DNA from: Burkholderia sp. BCC0322
Lineage (GTDB): Bacteria; Pseudomonadota; Gammaproteobacteria; Burkholderiales; Burkholderiaceae
DNA length: 64,000 nucleotides
NCBI RefSeq assembly: GCF_902833045.1
Contig: NZ_CADFDU010000013.1
Span: 147,498-211,497 of the forward strand
Direction: 5' to 3'
Every line of letters begins with the position of its first letter. Position 1 is the stretch's first letter. A model generated the notes under the pieces. That model saw only the letters and a list, made by a program, of their open reading frames with translations, searched no databases and was not told the origin of the DNA. A program made the position numbers and the translations under genes. Below, piece by piece: positions 1-10,041 of this stretch.

Positions 1-30
1 CGAGTCACTCACGCCCCACCAGGAATTCCG

Positions 31-65
31 AAGCCCGGTTAGCGAAAGCTAACCGGGCTTTTTCC
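31..65. terminator. intrinsic terminator
   Basis: A 13 bp perfect stem (31-43 with 48-60) closes a GAAA tetraloop and runs into a T-rich tract. It probably ends a gene lying left of the window. The stem is symmetric and has A residues on its left side, so it could work in both directions. Confidence 0.85.
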
Positions 66-208
66 TTTTCCGCCGCCGCACTCGCCGCGCGCGACCTGTC
101 GCAGTACGCCACCGCCCGCCCGTTCCGCATCGTTTCCGCTAGAATCGTCCGACAAATATCACACGACCGGCGCAGGCATTGCCGTTTGCCCGCCGGCACT
201 GAGAGAAC

Positions 209-1258
209 ATGGGACGTCAGACATGGAAGCATGTAACCGAGACGCGACCATTCAGAGAGCCTGGTTGCGCCGATATCGGCGAGTCCGTCGGGACACGCCA
301 CTCCCACGATCACGCCGGCATCCGCAGTGCGACGCACGAACCGGATCCGGTCATGGCGGGTAAGGACGCGCTCGTCGCCATGGCGCTCGGCGTCGTGCTG
401 CTCGTGCTGGCCGGCATGCTTGCCGTCACGGCGGGCCAAGCGACCGGCCAGCTGGTCCGTGCGCCGGGCACGGTCGTGCGCATCGTCCAGGACAGCGACG
501 CGATGCGCGCGTACCGGCCGATCGTCGCGTACCTCGCGAACGACGGCCAGCGTCGCGAAATCGCCGGCAATACCGCATCGACCGTCCCCGCCTACGACAT
601 CGGCGAGAACGTCGAGGTATGGCTCGACCCCAGCCACCCCGAACGCCCCGCACTGATCGACGATTTCGCGCAACGCTGGTTTCCGGCCGCCGTGGCGGCG
701 CTGCTCGCCGTCGCATCGTTCGCGATCGGCGGCCTCCTGATCGTCGGCGGGCGCCGCCGCCGGTCATCCGAACCACCACCGGCCCGCCCCGCCCGCAAGC
801 ACGCGCGAAGACGCTGGGATATCGCAATCGCGCTGATTCCGATCGCGATCGGCACGGGCTTCGTCGCCGGCGCCGGTGCGGCCGGCCTGCGTCAGTGGCA
901 GATCGCCCATCACTACGCGCGTTCGACCGGCCATGTCGTCGAGATCGCGGAAAACGCGCGCGCGTCCCGATCGCGCACGTCGCTGTATTCGGCGATCGTC
1001 GCGTTCACGACCGACAGTGGACGCCAGATCACGTTCGCCCAGGGCTCGGCGTCATCCCATCCGGGCCTGCGCGAAGGCGAAGCGGTCAACGTGCTGTACG
1101 ACCCCGTCACACCGGAGCGCGCGGTCGTCGACCGCTTCTGGGATCGCTGGGGCCTCGCAGCCATCCTGTTCGCGATCGGCGCACCATTCCTCGCGGCCGG
1201 GCTGTTCATCGCCGTGACGCTGTGGCCGGAACACCCCGCGCACGAAGCCGCCCCATGA
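209..1258 (+). CDS. DUF3592 domain membrane protein
   Basis: The protein has two copies of the same unit. Each has a hydrophobic helix followed by a small beta-rich domain with a pattern like 'V.LDPSHPERP' or 'VLYDPVTPERA', and each is followed by another hydrophobic helix (four in all). This is the DUF3592 pattern; no enzymatic role is known for the family. The start at 209 has GAGAG six bases upstream. A second ATG at 353 (MAGKDALVAM) would begin directly before the first membrane helix and drop a 48-residue charged N-terminus that looks atypical, so 353 is a real alternative. The gene converges on the CGNR gene. Confidence 0.7.
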   Translation: MGRQTWKHVTETRPFREPGCADIGESVGTRHSHDHAGIRSATHEPDPVMAGKDALVAMALGVVLLVLAGMLAVTAGQATGQLVRAPGTVVRIVQDSDAMRAYRPIVAYLANDGQRREIAGNTASTVPAYDIGENVEVWLDPSHPERPALIDDFAQRWFPAAVAALLAVASFAIGGLLIVGGRRRRSSEPPPARPARKHARRRWDIAIALIPIAIGTGFVAGAGAAGLRQWQIAHHYARSTGHVVEIAENARASRSRTSLYSAIVAFTTDSGRQITFAQGSASSHPGLREGEAVNVLYDPVTPERAVVDRFWDRWGLAAILFAIGAPFLAAGLFIAVTLWPEHPAHEAAP

Positions 1259-1312
1259 CGCTCGCGCGCCGGCCGCGCATCGTGTGGCGCGACCACCGTC
1301 ACGACGCGCGCG

Positions 1313-1927
1313 TCACCGCTCCCTGAACGCCTCCACCTTCGCGCGGTTCCCGCACGTGCGCATGTCGCACCAGCGGCGCCCGACGCCGCGGCCGCGATCG
1401 ACGAAGAACCACGTGCACCGGCCGCACTGACGCACGCGCGCGAAGTCGTCGCTGCGCAGCAGCTGCTCGAAGCCGAGTGCGGCCGCATCGACCCAGCGCG
1501 ACGTCGCGCGCGCGTCGGGCCGCCACGCGAACCGGCCGTCGACCGCCTCGAACGCGCTGCGCCCGATCGCGTCGCGAATCGCGACAGCGAGCCGGTCCAC
1601 CGCGCGCGCGCCGGCCATGCCGCCGCCTCCGGCCGTCAGGTGTGCGATCGCGCTGTAAGCATCCTCCCGAAAGCGATGCAGCGCCGCCAGCGCATCGGCG
1701 TCGTCCCGCCTCGCATGACGCAGAAGCCGCGACAGATCGGCTGGCGCCACCAGCCCCGATCGTTGCGCCCACGCATGCACGGCCGGCCAGTCGACGAGCT
1801 TGTCCGCGTCGCGGGTCTTGCCCGTGTCGGCCACCGTGTTGAGGAAGTCGAGCGCCGGATGGCCGCCGACGAAATCGGCTGCGCCCCATTCGTGCGCGGG
1901 TCGCGCGGGTTCGTTTCGAGTAACCAT
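1313..1927 (-). CDS. CGNR zinc-finger / ABATE-domain regulator
   Basis: A 204-residue protein. The N-terminal ABATE-like domain carries the 'GHPALDFLNTVADT' segment. The C-terminal CGNR zinc finger has CGRCTWFF, then RRWCDMRTCGNRAK, giving the four metal-binding cysteines and the family-naming CGNR. Such proteins are putative one-component transcription factors, and ABATE is thought to bind a ligand. It is divergent from the alpha/beta hydrolase across about 80 bases that contain an inverted repeat, so it may control that gene and itself. That regulatory link is inferred from position only. Confidence 0.85.
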   Translation of the reverse strand: MVTRNEPARPAHEWGAADFVGGHPALDFLNTVADTGKTRDADKLVDWPAVHAWAQRSGLVAPADLSRLLRHARRDDADALAALHRFREDAYSAIAHLTAGGGGMAGARAVDRLAVAIRDAIGRSAFEAVDGRFAWRPDARATSRWVDAAALGFEQLLRSDDFARVRQCGRCTWFFVDRGRGVGRRWCDMRTCGNRAKVEAFRER

Positions 1928-1967
1928 TTATTTGCACCTGTCGGTTTCACGTCCGGGCAATCCGGAG

Positions 1968-1994
1968 TAACCTATTAACAACCAAAACAGGTTA
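1968..1994. promoter_or_regulatory. inverted-repeat operator candidate
   Basis: TAACCT (1968-1973) and AGGTTA (1989-1994) are perfect inverted arms in an A/T-rich stretch between the divergent CGNR regulator and the hydrolase. The position suits an operator for the CGNR protein. No binding motif for this family is known to me, so the call is by position and symmetry. Confidence 0.4.
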
Positions 1995-2008
1995 GCACGG
2001 AGAGGCCG

Positions 2009-2824
2009 ATGCTCGAACTCGCCAATCGCTTCATTTTCGAAGGCCACCGGATTGCCTGGGGAACGCTCGGCGAAGGCCCGCCGCTCGTGCTCGTGCACGG
2101 CACGCCGTTTTCGTCGCAGGTGTGGCGCCGGATCGCACCGTGGCTCGCGCGACGTCATCGCGTGTTCTTCTACGACCTGCTCGGCTACGGTCAATCCGAC
2201 ATGCCGGACGCGGACGTGTCGCTCGGCCGCCAGAACGGGCTGTTCGCCTCGATGCTCGACGCGTGGAAAATCTCACGCCCGCGCGTGCTCGCGCACGACT
2301 ACGGCGGCGCAACCGTGCTGCGTGCGCACTTCCTCGACGGGGTCGCATATGCGGACCTCACGCTCGTGAATCCGGTCGCGATCGCGCCGCAGGGTTCGCC
2401 GTTCGTGCGCCACGTCGCGCAGCACGAAGCCGCATTCACCGGATTGCCTGCGTATGCGCATCACGCGCTCGTGTCGGCCTATCTCGGCCATGCGGTCGCC
2501 CGGCCGCTGAGCGACGAGGCGCTGTCGATCTACCGTGCGCCGTGGCTCACGCCTGCCGGTCAGGCCGCGTTCTATCGCCAGATCGCGCAGATGCGCCAGC
2601 GCTACATCGAGGAAGCCGAGGCTCGTTACGCGCCGCCGGACTTTCCGGTGCGCATCGTATGGGGCGAGGACGACGCGTGGATTCCGCTTGAACAGGGGCA
2701 GGCGCTGGCTGATCGCATCGCAAGCGGCACGCTGATCAGGGTGCCCGGTGCAGGCCACCTGGTGCAGGAAGATGCGCCGGAGGCGATCGTCGCGGCGGTG
2801 CTCGACAGGCCAGGGCAAGGTTGA
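2009..2824 (+). CDS. alpha/beta-hydrolase fold enzyme with Asp nucleophile
   Basis: A 271-residue alpha/beta hydrolase. The oxyanion motif HGTPF is near residue 30. The nucleophile elbow reads HDYGG, so the nucleophile is aspartate, as in haloalkane dehalogenases and epoxide hydrolases, rather than the serine of esterases. The acid lies in WGEDDAW and the catalytic histidine in GAGHLVQED near the C-terminus. The substrate cannot be told from sequence. GGAGAGG six bases before the ATG supports the start. It is transcribed alone, divergent from the CGNR regulator. Confidence 0.85.
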   Translation: MLELANRFIFEGHRIAWGTLGEGPPLVLVHGTPFSSQVWRRIAPWLARRHRVFFYDLLGYGQSDMPDADVSLGRQNGLFASMLDAWKISRPRVLAHDYGGATVLRAHFLDGVAYADLTLVNPVAIAPQGSPFVRHVAQHEAAFTGLPAYAHHALVSAYLGHAVARPLSDEALSIYRAPWLTPAGQAAFYRQIAQMRQRYIEEAEARYAPPDFPVRIVWGEDDAWIPLEQGQALADRIASGTLIRVPGAGHLVQEDAPEAIVAAVLDRPGQG

Positions 2825-2861
2825 CGCCCGCCGTACCGCATGCCGCTTTTCGCCTGTCGCG

Positions 2862-3620
2862 TCAGAACACCGGCACGCCCTGCGCAAGCGTCGAGATGAA
2901 CTTCGCGGTGCGCGGATCGCGCGGGTCGCCGAACAGGTCGCGCGATGCACCGGCTTCGACGACGCGCCCCTCCGCGAGAAACACCGCGTCGTGCGCGATC
3001 GACGCGGCCAGGCGCAGGTCGTGGGTGGCCATCAGCATCGTCGTGCCTTCGCGTGCAAGCTGGCGCAGCACCTCGACCACTTCGACGGACAACTCCGGAT
3101 CGAGTGCCGACGTCGGCTCGTCGCACAACAGCACCTGCGGCGACGGCGCGAGCGCACGTGCGATCGCAACGCGCTGCTGCTGGCCGCCCGACAGCGTGCC
3201 GGGCCAGGCGTCGGCCTTGTCCGCGATGCCGACCTTCTCGAGCAGCGCGAGCGCGCGTTCGCGGGCTCGCTCTCGCGGCCAGCGCTGCACGGTGACGAGC
3301 CCTTCCATCACGTTCTGCACGACACTCAGGTGCGGAAACAGCTGGAAGTTCTGAAACACCATGCCGGTCTGGCGGCGCACGGCGAACACGGCGTCACGCG
3401 CCAGGCGGTACGCCGGCGAGAAGTCGATGCGTGCATCGCCGACCGTCAGCGTGCCAGCCTCGGGCACTTCGAGCAGGTTCACGCAACGCAGCAGCGTGCT
3501 CTTGCCGCTACCGGATGGCCCGATCAGCGCCGTCACGCTGCCGGGCTGCAACGCGAGGTCGATCCCGTGCAACACACGATGCGCGCCAAACGACTTGTCG
3601 ATGCGTTCGAGCCGGATCAT
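2862..3620 (-). CDS. amino-acid ABC transporter ATP-binding protein
   Basis: A 252-residue ATPase of the polar amino-acid uptake family. Walker A is GPSGSGKST, the Q-loop is in VFQNFQLFPH, the signature is LSGGQQQR, Walker B is VLLCDEPTSALD and the H-loop is ATHD. The start at 3620 overlaps the end of the permease gene by 4 bases (ATGA), showing coupled translation. With the permease and binding protein it forms a complete importer operon transcribed right to left. The closest pattern I recognise is the cystine importer (E. coli YecC/TcyN type). Confidence 0.92.
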   Translation of the reverse strand: MIRLERIDKSFGAHRVLHGIDLALQPGSVTALIGPSGSGKSTLLRCVNLLEVPEAGTLTVGDARIDFSPAYRLARDAVFAVRRQTGMVFQNFQLFPHLSVVQNVMEGLVTVQRWPRERARERALALLEKVGIADKADAWPGTLSGGQQQRVAIARALAPSPQVLLCDEPTSALDPELSVEVVEVLRQLAREGTTMLMATHDLRLAASIAHDAVFLAEGRVVEAGASRDLFGDPRDPRTAKFISTLAQGVPVF

Positions 3621-4297
3621 CGCCACTCCGCCTGGAACAGCGCGTGACGACCGAAGCGAATTTCGAGGCGACGCTGCAGCGTCGACAGCACCGAACTGAG
3701 CAGCAGATAGATCAGCGCGGCTTCCGTATAGAGAATCATCGGCTCGTAGGTCACGGCTGCGATCCGCTGCGCGGCCTGGAAGATCTCCGGCACGGTCAGC
3801 ACGGCCGCGAGCGATGTGTCCTTCACGAGCGAAATGAACGAATTCGACAGCGCCGGCAGCGCGACGCGCGCGGCCTGCGGCAGGATCGCGCGGCGCAGCG
3901 CCTGCGGCCGCGTCATCGCCATCGAGTACGCGGCTTCCCACTGCCCCTTCGGAATCGATTCGATCACGCCGCGGATCACCTCGGCGTTGTACGCGCCGAC
4001 GTTCAGCGAGAAGCCGATCACCGCGGCCGTCAGCGGATCGAGCACGATGCCGACGCTCGGCAGGCCGTAGAAGATCACGAACAGCTGCACGAGCAGCGGC
4101 GAACCGCGAAACAGCCAGATGTAGAAGCGCACGGCGGCTTGCGCCCAGCGCGGCCCGAACAGCCGCGTGAGCGCCGCGCCGAATGCGAGCAGCAGGCCGA
4201 TCGCGAACGACGCGAGCGTGAGCGGCACCGTGAACACGAGCCCCGCGACGAGCAGGGGCCGCAGCGATTCCGCCATCAGGTGAAGCCAGGCCGGCAT
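3617..4297 (-). CDS. amino-acid ABC transporter permease
   Basis: A 226-residue inner-membrane permease of the HisMQ type, with about five hydrophobic helices and the EAA loop visible as 'EAAYSMAMTRPQALRRAILP'. It forms the transmembrane channel of the importer whose ATPase overlaps it by 4 bases. The binding-protein gene ends 15 bases away in the same operon. A single permease gene suggests a homodimeric channel. Confidence 0.92.
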   Translation of the reverse strand: MPAWLHLMAESLRPLLVAGLVFTVPLTLASFAIGLLLAFGAALTRLFGPRWAQAAVRFYIWLFRGSPLLVQLFVIFYGLPSVGIVLDPLTAAVIGFSLNVGAYNAEVIRGVIESIPKGQWEAAYSMAMTRPQALRRAILPQAARVALPALSNSFISLVKDTSLAAVLTVPEIFQAAQRIAAVTYEPMILYTEAALIYLLLSSVLSTLQRRLEIRFGRHALFQAEWR

Positions 4298-4311
4298 CGT
4301 TCAGCCTCGCG

Positions 4312-5094
4312 TCACGGCTGCGACACGTCGCGGCCGAAATACTTCTGCGAGATCTTCGCGTAGGTGCCGTCGGCCTTGATGTCCGCGAGCGCCTTGTCGA
4401 TCGCGGCCACCAGCGCCGGGCTGCCCTTGCGCAGCAGCACGCCCGATGCGTCGCTCGCGCCCCCCGTGTCGGTCGCCGCGATCTTCAGTTTCGCGTCGGG
4501 CTTGTGCTTGCGGAAATCGAGGTACGACAGCGAATCGTTGATCGTCGCGTCGACGCGCCCCGAGCTGAGCAGGTCGATCGATTCGTTGAAGCCCTGCACG
4601 GGCACGACGTCCGCGCCGTGCGCGGCCGCGAGCTTGCCGAAATTGCTGGTCAGCGTGTTCGCGGATTTCTTGCCCTTGAGATCGTCGAACGAGCGGATCG
4701 TCGTGTTGTCCGCGCGCACGATCAGCACCGCGCGCGACGTGATGTACGGCGTCGAGAAATCGTATTTCGCCTTGCGTGCATCGGTGATCGACACTTCATT
4801 GACGACCGCGTCGTAGCGGTTCACGTCGAGGCCCGCGATCAGCCCGTCCCACTTTCCTTCGACGAACTGCGGCTTCACGCCGAGGCGCTGCGCGATCGCG
4901 GTCGCGATGTCGACATCGAAGCCCGTCAGCTTGCCGGTTTCGTCGTGGTACGTGAACGGCGCGTACGTGCCTTCGGTACCGACCCGGAACACGCCGGAAG
5001 ACTTGATCTGCGACAGGTCGTCGGCAGCCAGTGCGCCCGTGACCGAAACGGCCTGCAGCATGGCAACGACCAGGATGGAGCGAAGGAATTTCAT
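4312..5094 (-). CDS. periplasmic amino-acid (probably cystine) binding protein
   Basis: A 260-residue family 3 solute-binding protein. The N-terminus is a classic signal peptide (MKFLRSILVVAML...GALA, with cleavage before ADD), which fixes the start at 5094. Family segments include GTEGTYAPFTY, LTGFDVDIATAIA, KWDGLIAGLD and RKAKYDFSTPY, which resemble E. coli FliY/TcyJ, the cystine-binding protein. It is the first gene of the importer operon. Cystine is an inference from this resemblance; another polar amino acid is possible. Confidence 0.88.
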   Translation of the reverse strand: MKFLRSILVVAMLQAVSVTGALAADDLSQIKSSGVFRVGTEGTYAPFTYHDETGKLTGFDVDIATAIAQRLGVKPQFVEGKWDGLIAGLDVNRYDAVVNEVSITDARKAKYDFSTPYITSRAVLIVRADNTTIRSFDDLKGKKSANTLTSNFGKLAAAHGADVVPVQGFNESIDLLSSGRVDATINDSLSYLDFRKHKPDAKLKIAATDTGGASDASGVLLRKGSPALVAAIDKALADIKADGTYAKISQKYFGRDVSQP

Positions 5095-5228
5095 GGTGCG
5101 GACCCCGAATGATTGGACGGAATTTTCCCGCGGCACATGGATGCCGTTCGAGAGGTCCGCGAATTCTACCGACGCGCCGGGGCCCGGCAAAAACGCAAAT
5201 CGGCTATCGATATGAGCCGATCGAATAA

Positions 5229-5260
5229 CGCGCGCACCGGCTGCGAAACCGGTGCGCGCG
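5229..5260 (-). terminator. strong hairpin after phnYA
   Basis: A 12 bp G/C-rich perfect stem (5229-5240 with 5249-5260) has an 8-base loop. On the minus strand it lies just after the phnY stop and is followed by TTATTC. It probably ends the phnA-phnY transcript, although the T-tract is short. Confidence 0.6.
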
Positions 5261-5273
5261 GCTGACACGCCAC

Positions 5274-6728
5274 TTACCACGGCAGCGAATACGTCTTCGT
5301 ATTCGTGAAGCTCTTCATCGCTTCCTGCACGCCCTCCTTGTAGCCGAGCCCCGAATCCTTCACGCCGCCGAACGGCGTCAGTTCGAGCCGGTAACCCGGC
5401 ACTTCGCGCACGTTCACGCTGCCGACTTCCAGCTCGGTGATGAAGCGCGTGATGGTGTCGAAGCGGTTCGTGCAGACCGACGACGACAGCGCATAGTCGG
5501 TGCTGTTCGACATCCGGATCGCTTCGTCGATGTTGCTGAAGCGCATGATCGGCGACACCGGGCCGAAGGTTTCGTATTTCACGAGCGGCATGTCGGGCGT
5601 CACGCGGTCGATCACCGTCGGCGAATACAGCGCGCCGTCGCGCACGTTGCCGACCAGGAGCCGTGCACCGCGCGCGATCGCATCGTTCACCTGCTGCTCG
5701 CAGAACTTCGCGGCCGCCTCGTCGATCACCGTGCCCATGTCGACCGACGGATCGGCGGGATTGCCGTACGACCACGCCTTGGTTTTCTCGACCACGAGCG
5801 CCGTGAAGCGATCGGCCACCGACTCGTGCACGAGCATCCGCTTGATCGCCGTGCAGCGCTGGCCCGAGTTTTTATACGAACCCGACACCGCGAGCGTGCT
5901 CGCTTCGTCGAGATCGGCGTCCTCCATCACGATGATCGGATCGTTGCCGCCGAGTTCGAGCACCGCCCGCCGGTAGCCCATCCGCGATGCAATCGACTTG
6001 CCGATCGATACGCCGCCCGTGAACGTGATCAGGTCGATCGCCGGGTTCGTGATCAGCTCGTCGGCAATCTCCTGCGGGTCGCCGGTGACGACCTGCAGCA
6101 TCTGCGGCGGCAGGCCGGCTTCGTACAGGATGTCCGCGAACAGGTAGCACGACAGCGGCACCTTTTCCGACGGCTTCACGACGATCCGGTTGTTGGTCGC
6201 GACCGACGGCACGATCTTGTGCGCGACCTGGTTCATCGGGTGGTTGAACGGCGTGATCGCCGAAATCACGCCGAGCAGCGGGTCGCGCTGCGTGTATACG
6301 CGGCGCTTCTTGCCGTGCGGGGTCAGGTCGCACGAGAAGATCTGACCGTCGTCCTTCAGCACTTCACCGGCGCCGAACGTCAGCACGTCGGCCACGCGGC
6401 CGGCTTCGTATGTCGTGTCCTTGACGCACAGCCCGGACTCGGCCGTGATCAACGCTGCAATCTCGGCGGTGCGCGAACGCACGATGTCGGCCGCGCGACG
6501 CAGGATCGCGGCCCGATCGTGACGCGTGAGCGTCGGCCGGTATGCACGCGCGGCCGCGAAGGCACGCCGCACGTCGTCCAGTGTCGCCTTCGGCACGGTG
6601 CCGACCAGCGAGCCGTCGTACGGGTTGCGCACTTCGATTACCGCATCCCGATGAATCCGTTCGCCGTCGATTCGCAGTGCTTCGCGACGAATCTCGCGGA
6701 CGTCCGTCGATGCCGCAATGGCGTTCAT
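5274..6728 (-). CDS. phnY: phosphonoacetaldehyde dehydrogenase
   Basis: A 484-residue aldehyde dehydrogenase. The catalytic cysteine is Cys292 in GQRCTA, the general-base glutamate is in LELGGND near 258, and TPFNHPMN and KPSEKVPLS belong to the NAD(P) and active-site segments. In the PhnW-PhnY-PhnA route, PhnY oxidises phosphonoacetaldehyde to phosphonoacetate. Assignment to PhnY within the large ALDH family rests on the neighbouring phosphonoacetate hydrolase gene 29 bases upstream in the same operon. The start at 6728 has AAGGGG about 9 bases upstream. Confidence 0.9.
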   Translation of the reverse strand: MNAIAASTDVREIRREALRIDGERIHRDAVIEVRNPYDGSLVGTVPKATLDDVRRAFAAARAYRPTLTRHDRAAILRRAADIVRSRTAEIAALITAESGLCVKDTTYEAGRVADVLTFGAGEVLKDDGQIFSCDLTPHGKKRRVYTQRDPLLGVISAITPFNHPMNQVAHKIVPSVATNNRIVVKPSEKVPLSCYLFADILYEAGLPPQMLQVVTGDPQEIADELITNPAIDLITFTGGVSIGKSIASRMGYRRAVLELGGNDPIIVMEDADLDEASTLAVSGSYKNSGQRCTAIKRMLVHESVADRFTALVVEKTKAWSYGNPADPSVDMGTVIDEAAAKFCEQQVNDAIARGARLLVGNVRDGALYSPTVIDRVTPDMPLVKYETFGPVSPIMRFSNIDEAIRMSNSTDYALSSSVCTNRFDTITRFITELEVGSVNVREVPGYRLELTPFGGVKDSGLGYKEGVQEAMKSFTNTKTYSLPW

Positions 6729-6757
6729 GAGTGTGTCCCCTTGCGGATGCGTGTGCA

Positions 6758-8182
<1,425 letters not shown>

Positions 8183-8205
8183 TCACGGACAAGGGCGAAG
8201 ATGAT

Positions 8206-8430
8206 TCGAACGACGATTTCAAGCGGTTTTATCGGGAGGTCGGAAAGCGCGGCGACGTTCCGTATCCAGGCAAGCTCACCGAAACCGGGACGTTGCGCGC
8301 CGGGTGCATCGGCCATGTCGGCGACGCCGGCATCCCGGGCGCCGTCGCGGCAATCGCCGACACGTTGCGGGCGATGGGCGTACGTCGCGTGGTGTTGGCC
8401 GAAGCGCCGGCCCGACGTGACGTGACATGA
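8206..8430 (+). pseudogene. phnW: C-terminal remnant of 2-aminoethylphosphonate-pyruvate transaminase
   Basis: About 75 codons read [26 protein letters not shown] and [11 protein letters not shown] before a stop. This is the C-terminal end of PhnW, the enzyme that turns 2-aminoethylphosphonate into phosphonoacetaldehyde. PhnW is normally about 370 residues. The PLP-lysine domain and everything before this segment are missing, and the upstream frame has no plausible start or homology. The remnant sits directly downstream of the plus-strand promoter, where an intact phnW would be expected to head the operon. An internal deletion is the simplest explanation. Confidence 0.75.
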
Positions 8431-8545
8431 AGCAATGCACCCGGCCGCGCGGCCATGCGCGGCCGACACCTCCGTATGTCGCCACGCGGCGGCCCGCTTT
8501 TCCCGCCGTGTGCGCACGGCTCGCCCCTTATTGAAGAAACACCCG

Positions 8546-9934
8546 ATGCGACCCTTCTGGATCGAACAAGCGCTGTTCAACGACGGCGATCTCGCCCCCG
8601 CACTGCAAGGCGCGACGCAGGCCGACGTGTGCATCGTCGGCGGCGGCTTCACCGGGCTCTGGACCGCGATCCAGGCGAAGCAGCAGCATCCCGCGCTCGA
8701 CATCGCGATCGTCGAGGCCGACCTGTGCGGCGCCGGCGCGAGCGGTCGCAACGGCGGCTGCCTGCTCACGTGGTCCGCAAAATTCCTGACGCTGCGGCGG
8801 CTGTTCGGCGAAGCCGAGGCGATCCGGCTCGTCAAGGCATCCGAAGCGGCCGTGCAGCACATCGCCGATTTCTGCCGCACGCACGACATCGATGCCGAGC
8901 TGCGGCTCGACGGTACGCTGTACACCGCGACGTCGCGCGCGCAGGTCGGCACGCTCACGCCGGTACTCGACGCGCTCGCCGCATGCGGCATCCACAGCTA
9001 CGAGCCGCTGCCGCCCGCCGAAGTCGCGCGCCGCTCGGGTTCCGCGCGCAATCTCGACGGCGTCTACTCGCCGATCGCCGCGACCGTGCATCCCGGCAAG
9101 CTCGTGCGCGGGCTGCGCCGCGTCGCGCTCGCGATGGGTATCCGGATCTACGAACGCACGCCGATGCTCGACTTCACGCCCGGGCAGCCGGCCGTCGTGC
9201 GCACGCCGTCCGGCAGCGTGCGCGCGGGCAAGCTCGTGTTCGCGATCAACGCGTGGATGGCGAGCCGCTTCCCGCAGTTCGAGCGCACGATCGCGGTCGT
9301 GTCGAGCGACATGGTCATCACCGAGAAATGCCCGGAACTGCTCGCGAAGACCGGGCTCGTGGACGGCGTGTCGGTGCTCGATTCACGGATCTTCGTCTAC
9401 TACTACCGCACCACCGCCGACGGGCGGCTGATGCTCGGCAAGGGCGGCAACACGTTCTCGTGGCGCAACCGCATCGCGCCTGTGTTCGACCAGCGCTCGC
9501 CGTACGAGGCGCAGCTCACGCAAAGCCTGCGCGCGTTCTTTCCGTCGCTCGCGGGCGTACCGGTCACGGCGAGCTGGAACGGGCCGTCGGATCGCTCGGT
9601 CACCGGCTTCCCGTTCTTCGGCCGCCTCGACGACGCGCCGAACGTGTTCTACGGCTTCGGCTACTCGGGTAACGGCGTGGGGCCGACCTACATGGGCGGG
9701 CAAATCCTGTCGTCGCTTGTCCTCGGCCTCGACAACGCGTGGACGCGCAGCCCGCTCGTGCGCGGCCCGCTTGGAGCGTTCCCGCCGGAGCCGATCCGCT
9801 ATGTCGGCGCGCACGTCGTGCGCAATGCGATCCGCCGCAAGGAACGTGCGGAGGACGAGAGCCGGCGGCCGTCGGCGGTCGACACATGGCTCGCAAAACT
9901 CGCGAGCGCGGCCGGGAAGGCCGACAAGGCGTGA
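8546..9934 (+). CDS. FAD-dependent oxidoreductase (DAO/amine-oxidase family)
   Basis: A 462-residue flavoprotein. The dinucleotide motif VCIVGGGFTGLWTA is at about 30-43, the second glycine-rich segment is GASGRNGG, and the C-terminal FAD contact is GFGYSGNGVGPTYMGG. The family oxidises amines or D-amino acids and such enzymes recur in phosphonate clusters. Between a phnW remnant and the phnAY operon, a likely role is oxidation of 2-aminoethylphosphonate or an N-methyl form to phosphonoacetaldehyde; this is inferred. The start at 8546 (MRPFWIEQAL) fits the conserved N-terminus and has a weak GAAGAA upstream; an upstream GTG/ATG at 8435 would add an unrelated 37-residue leader. Confidence 0.82.
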   Translation: MRPFWIEQALFNDGDLAPALQGATQADVCIVGGGFTGLWTAIQAKQQHPALDIAIVEADLCGAGASGRNGGCLLTWSAKFLTLRRLFGEAEAIRLVKASEAAVQHIADFCRTHDIDAELRLDGTLYTATSRAQVGTLTPVLDALAACGIHSYEPLPPAEVARRSGSARNLDGVYSPIAATVHPGKLVRGLRRVALAMGIRIYERTPMLDFTPGQPAVVRTPSGSVRAGKLVFAINAWMASRFPQFERTIAVVSSDMVITEKCPELLAKTGLVDGVSVLDSRIFVYYYRTTADGRLMLGKGGNTFSWRNRIAPVFDQRSPYEAQLTQSLRAFFPSLAGVPVTASWNGPSDRSVTGFPFFGRLDDAPNVFYGFGYSGNGVGPTYMGGQILSSLVLGLDNAWTRSPLVRGPLGAFPPEPIRYVGAHVVRNAIRRKERAEDESRRPSAVDTWLAKLASAAGKADKA

Positions 9935-9970
9935 CGACGCGTTGACCTGCAGGACCTGACGATGCAATGA

Positions 9971-10003
9971 CAAAGGGACGCTGAAAAGCGTCCCTTTGCT
10001 TTG
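9971..10003 (+). terminator. intrinsic terminator
   Basis: AAAGGGACGCT (9972-9982) pairs with AGCGTCCCTTT (9987-9997) around a short GAAA-type loop and is followed by GCTTTG. It lies between the end of the FAD oxidoreductase and the converging GntR gene, and could serve both strands. Confidence 0.75.
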
Positions 10004-10041
10004 TGCGGTGCGCGGCGACCCGCGCGGGCATTGCCGGCCGC

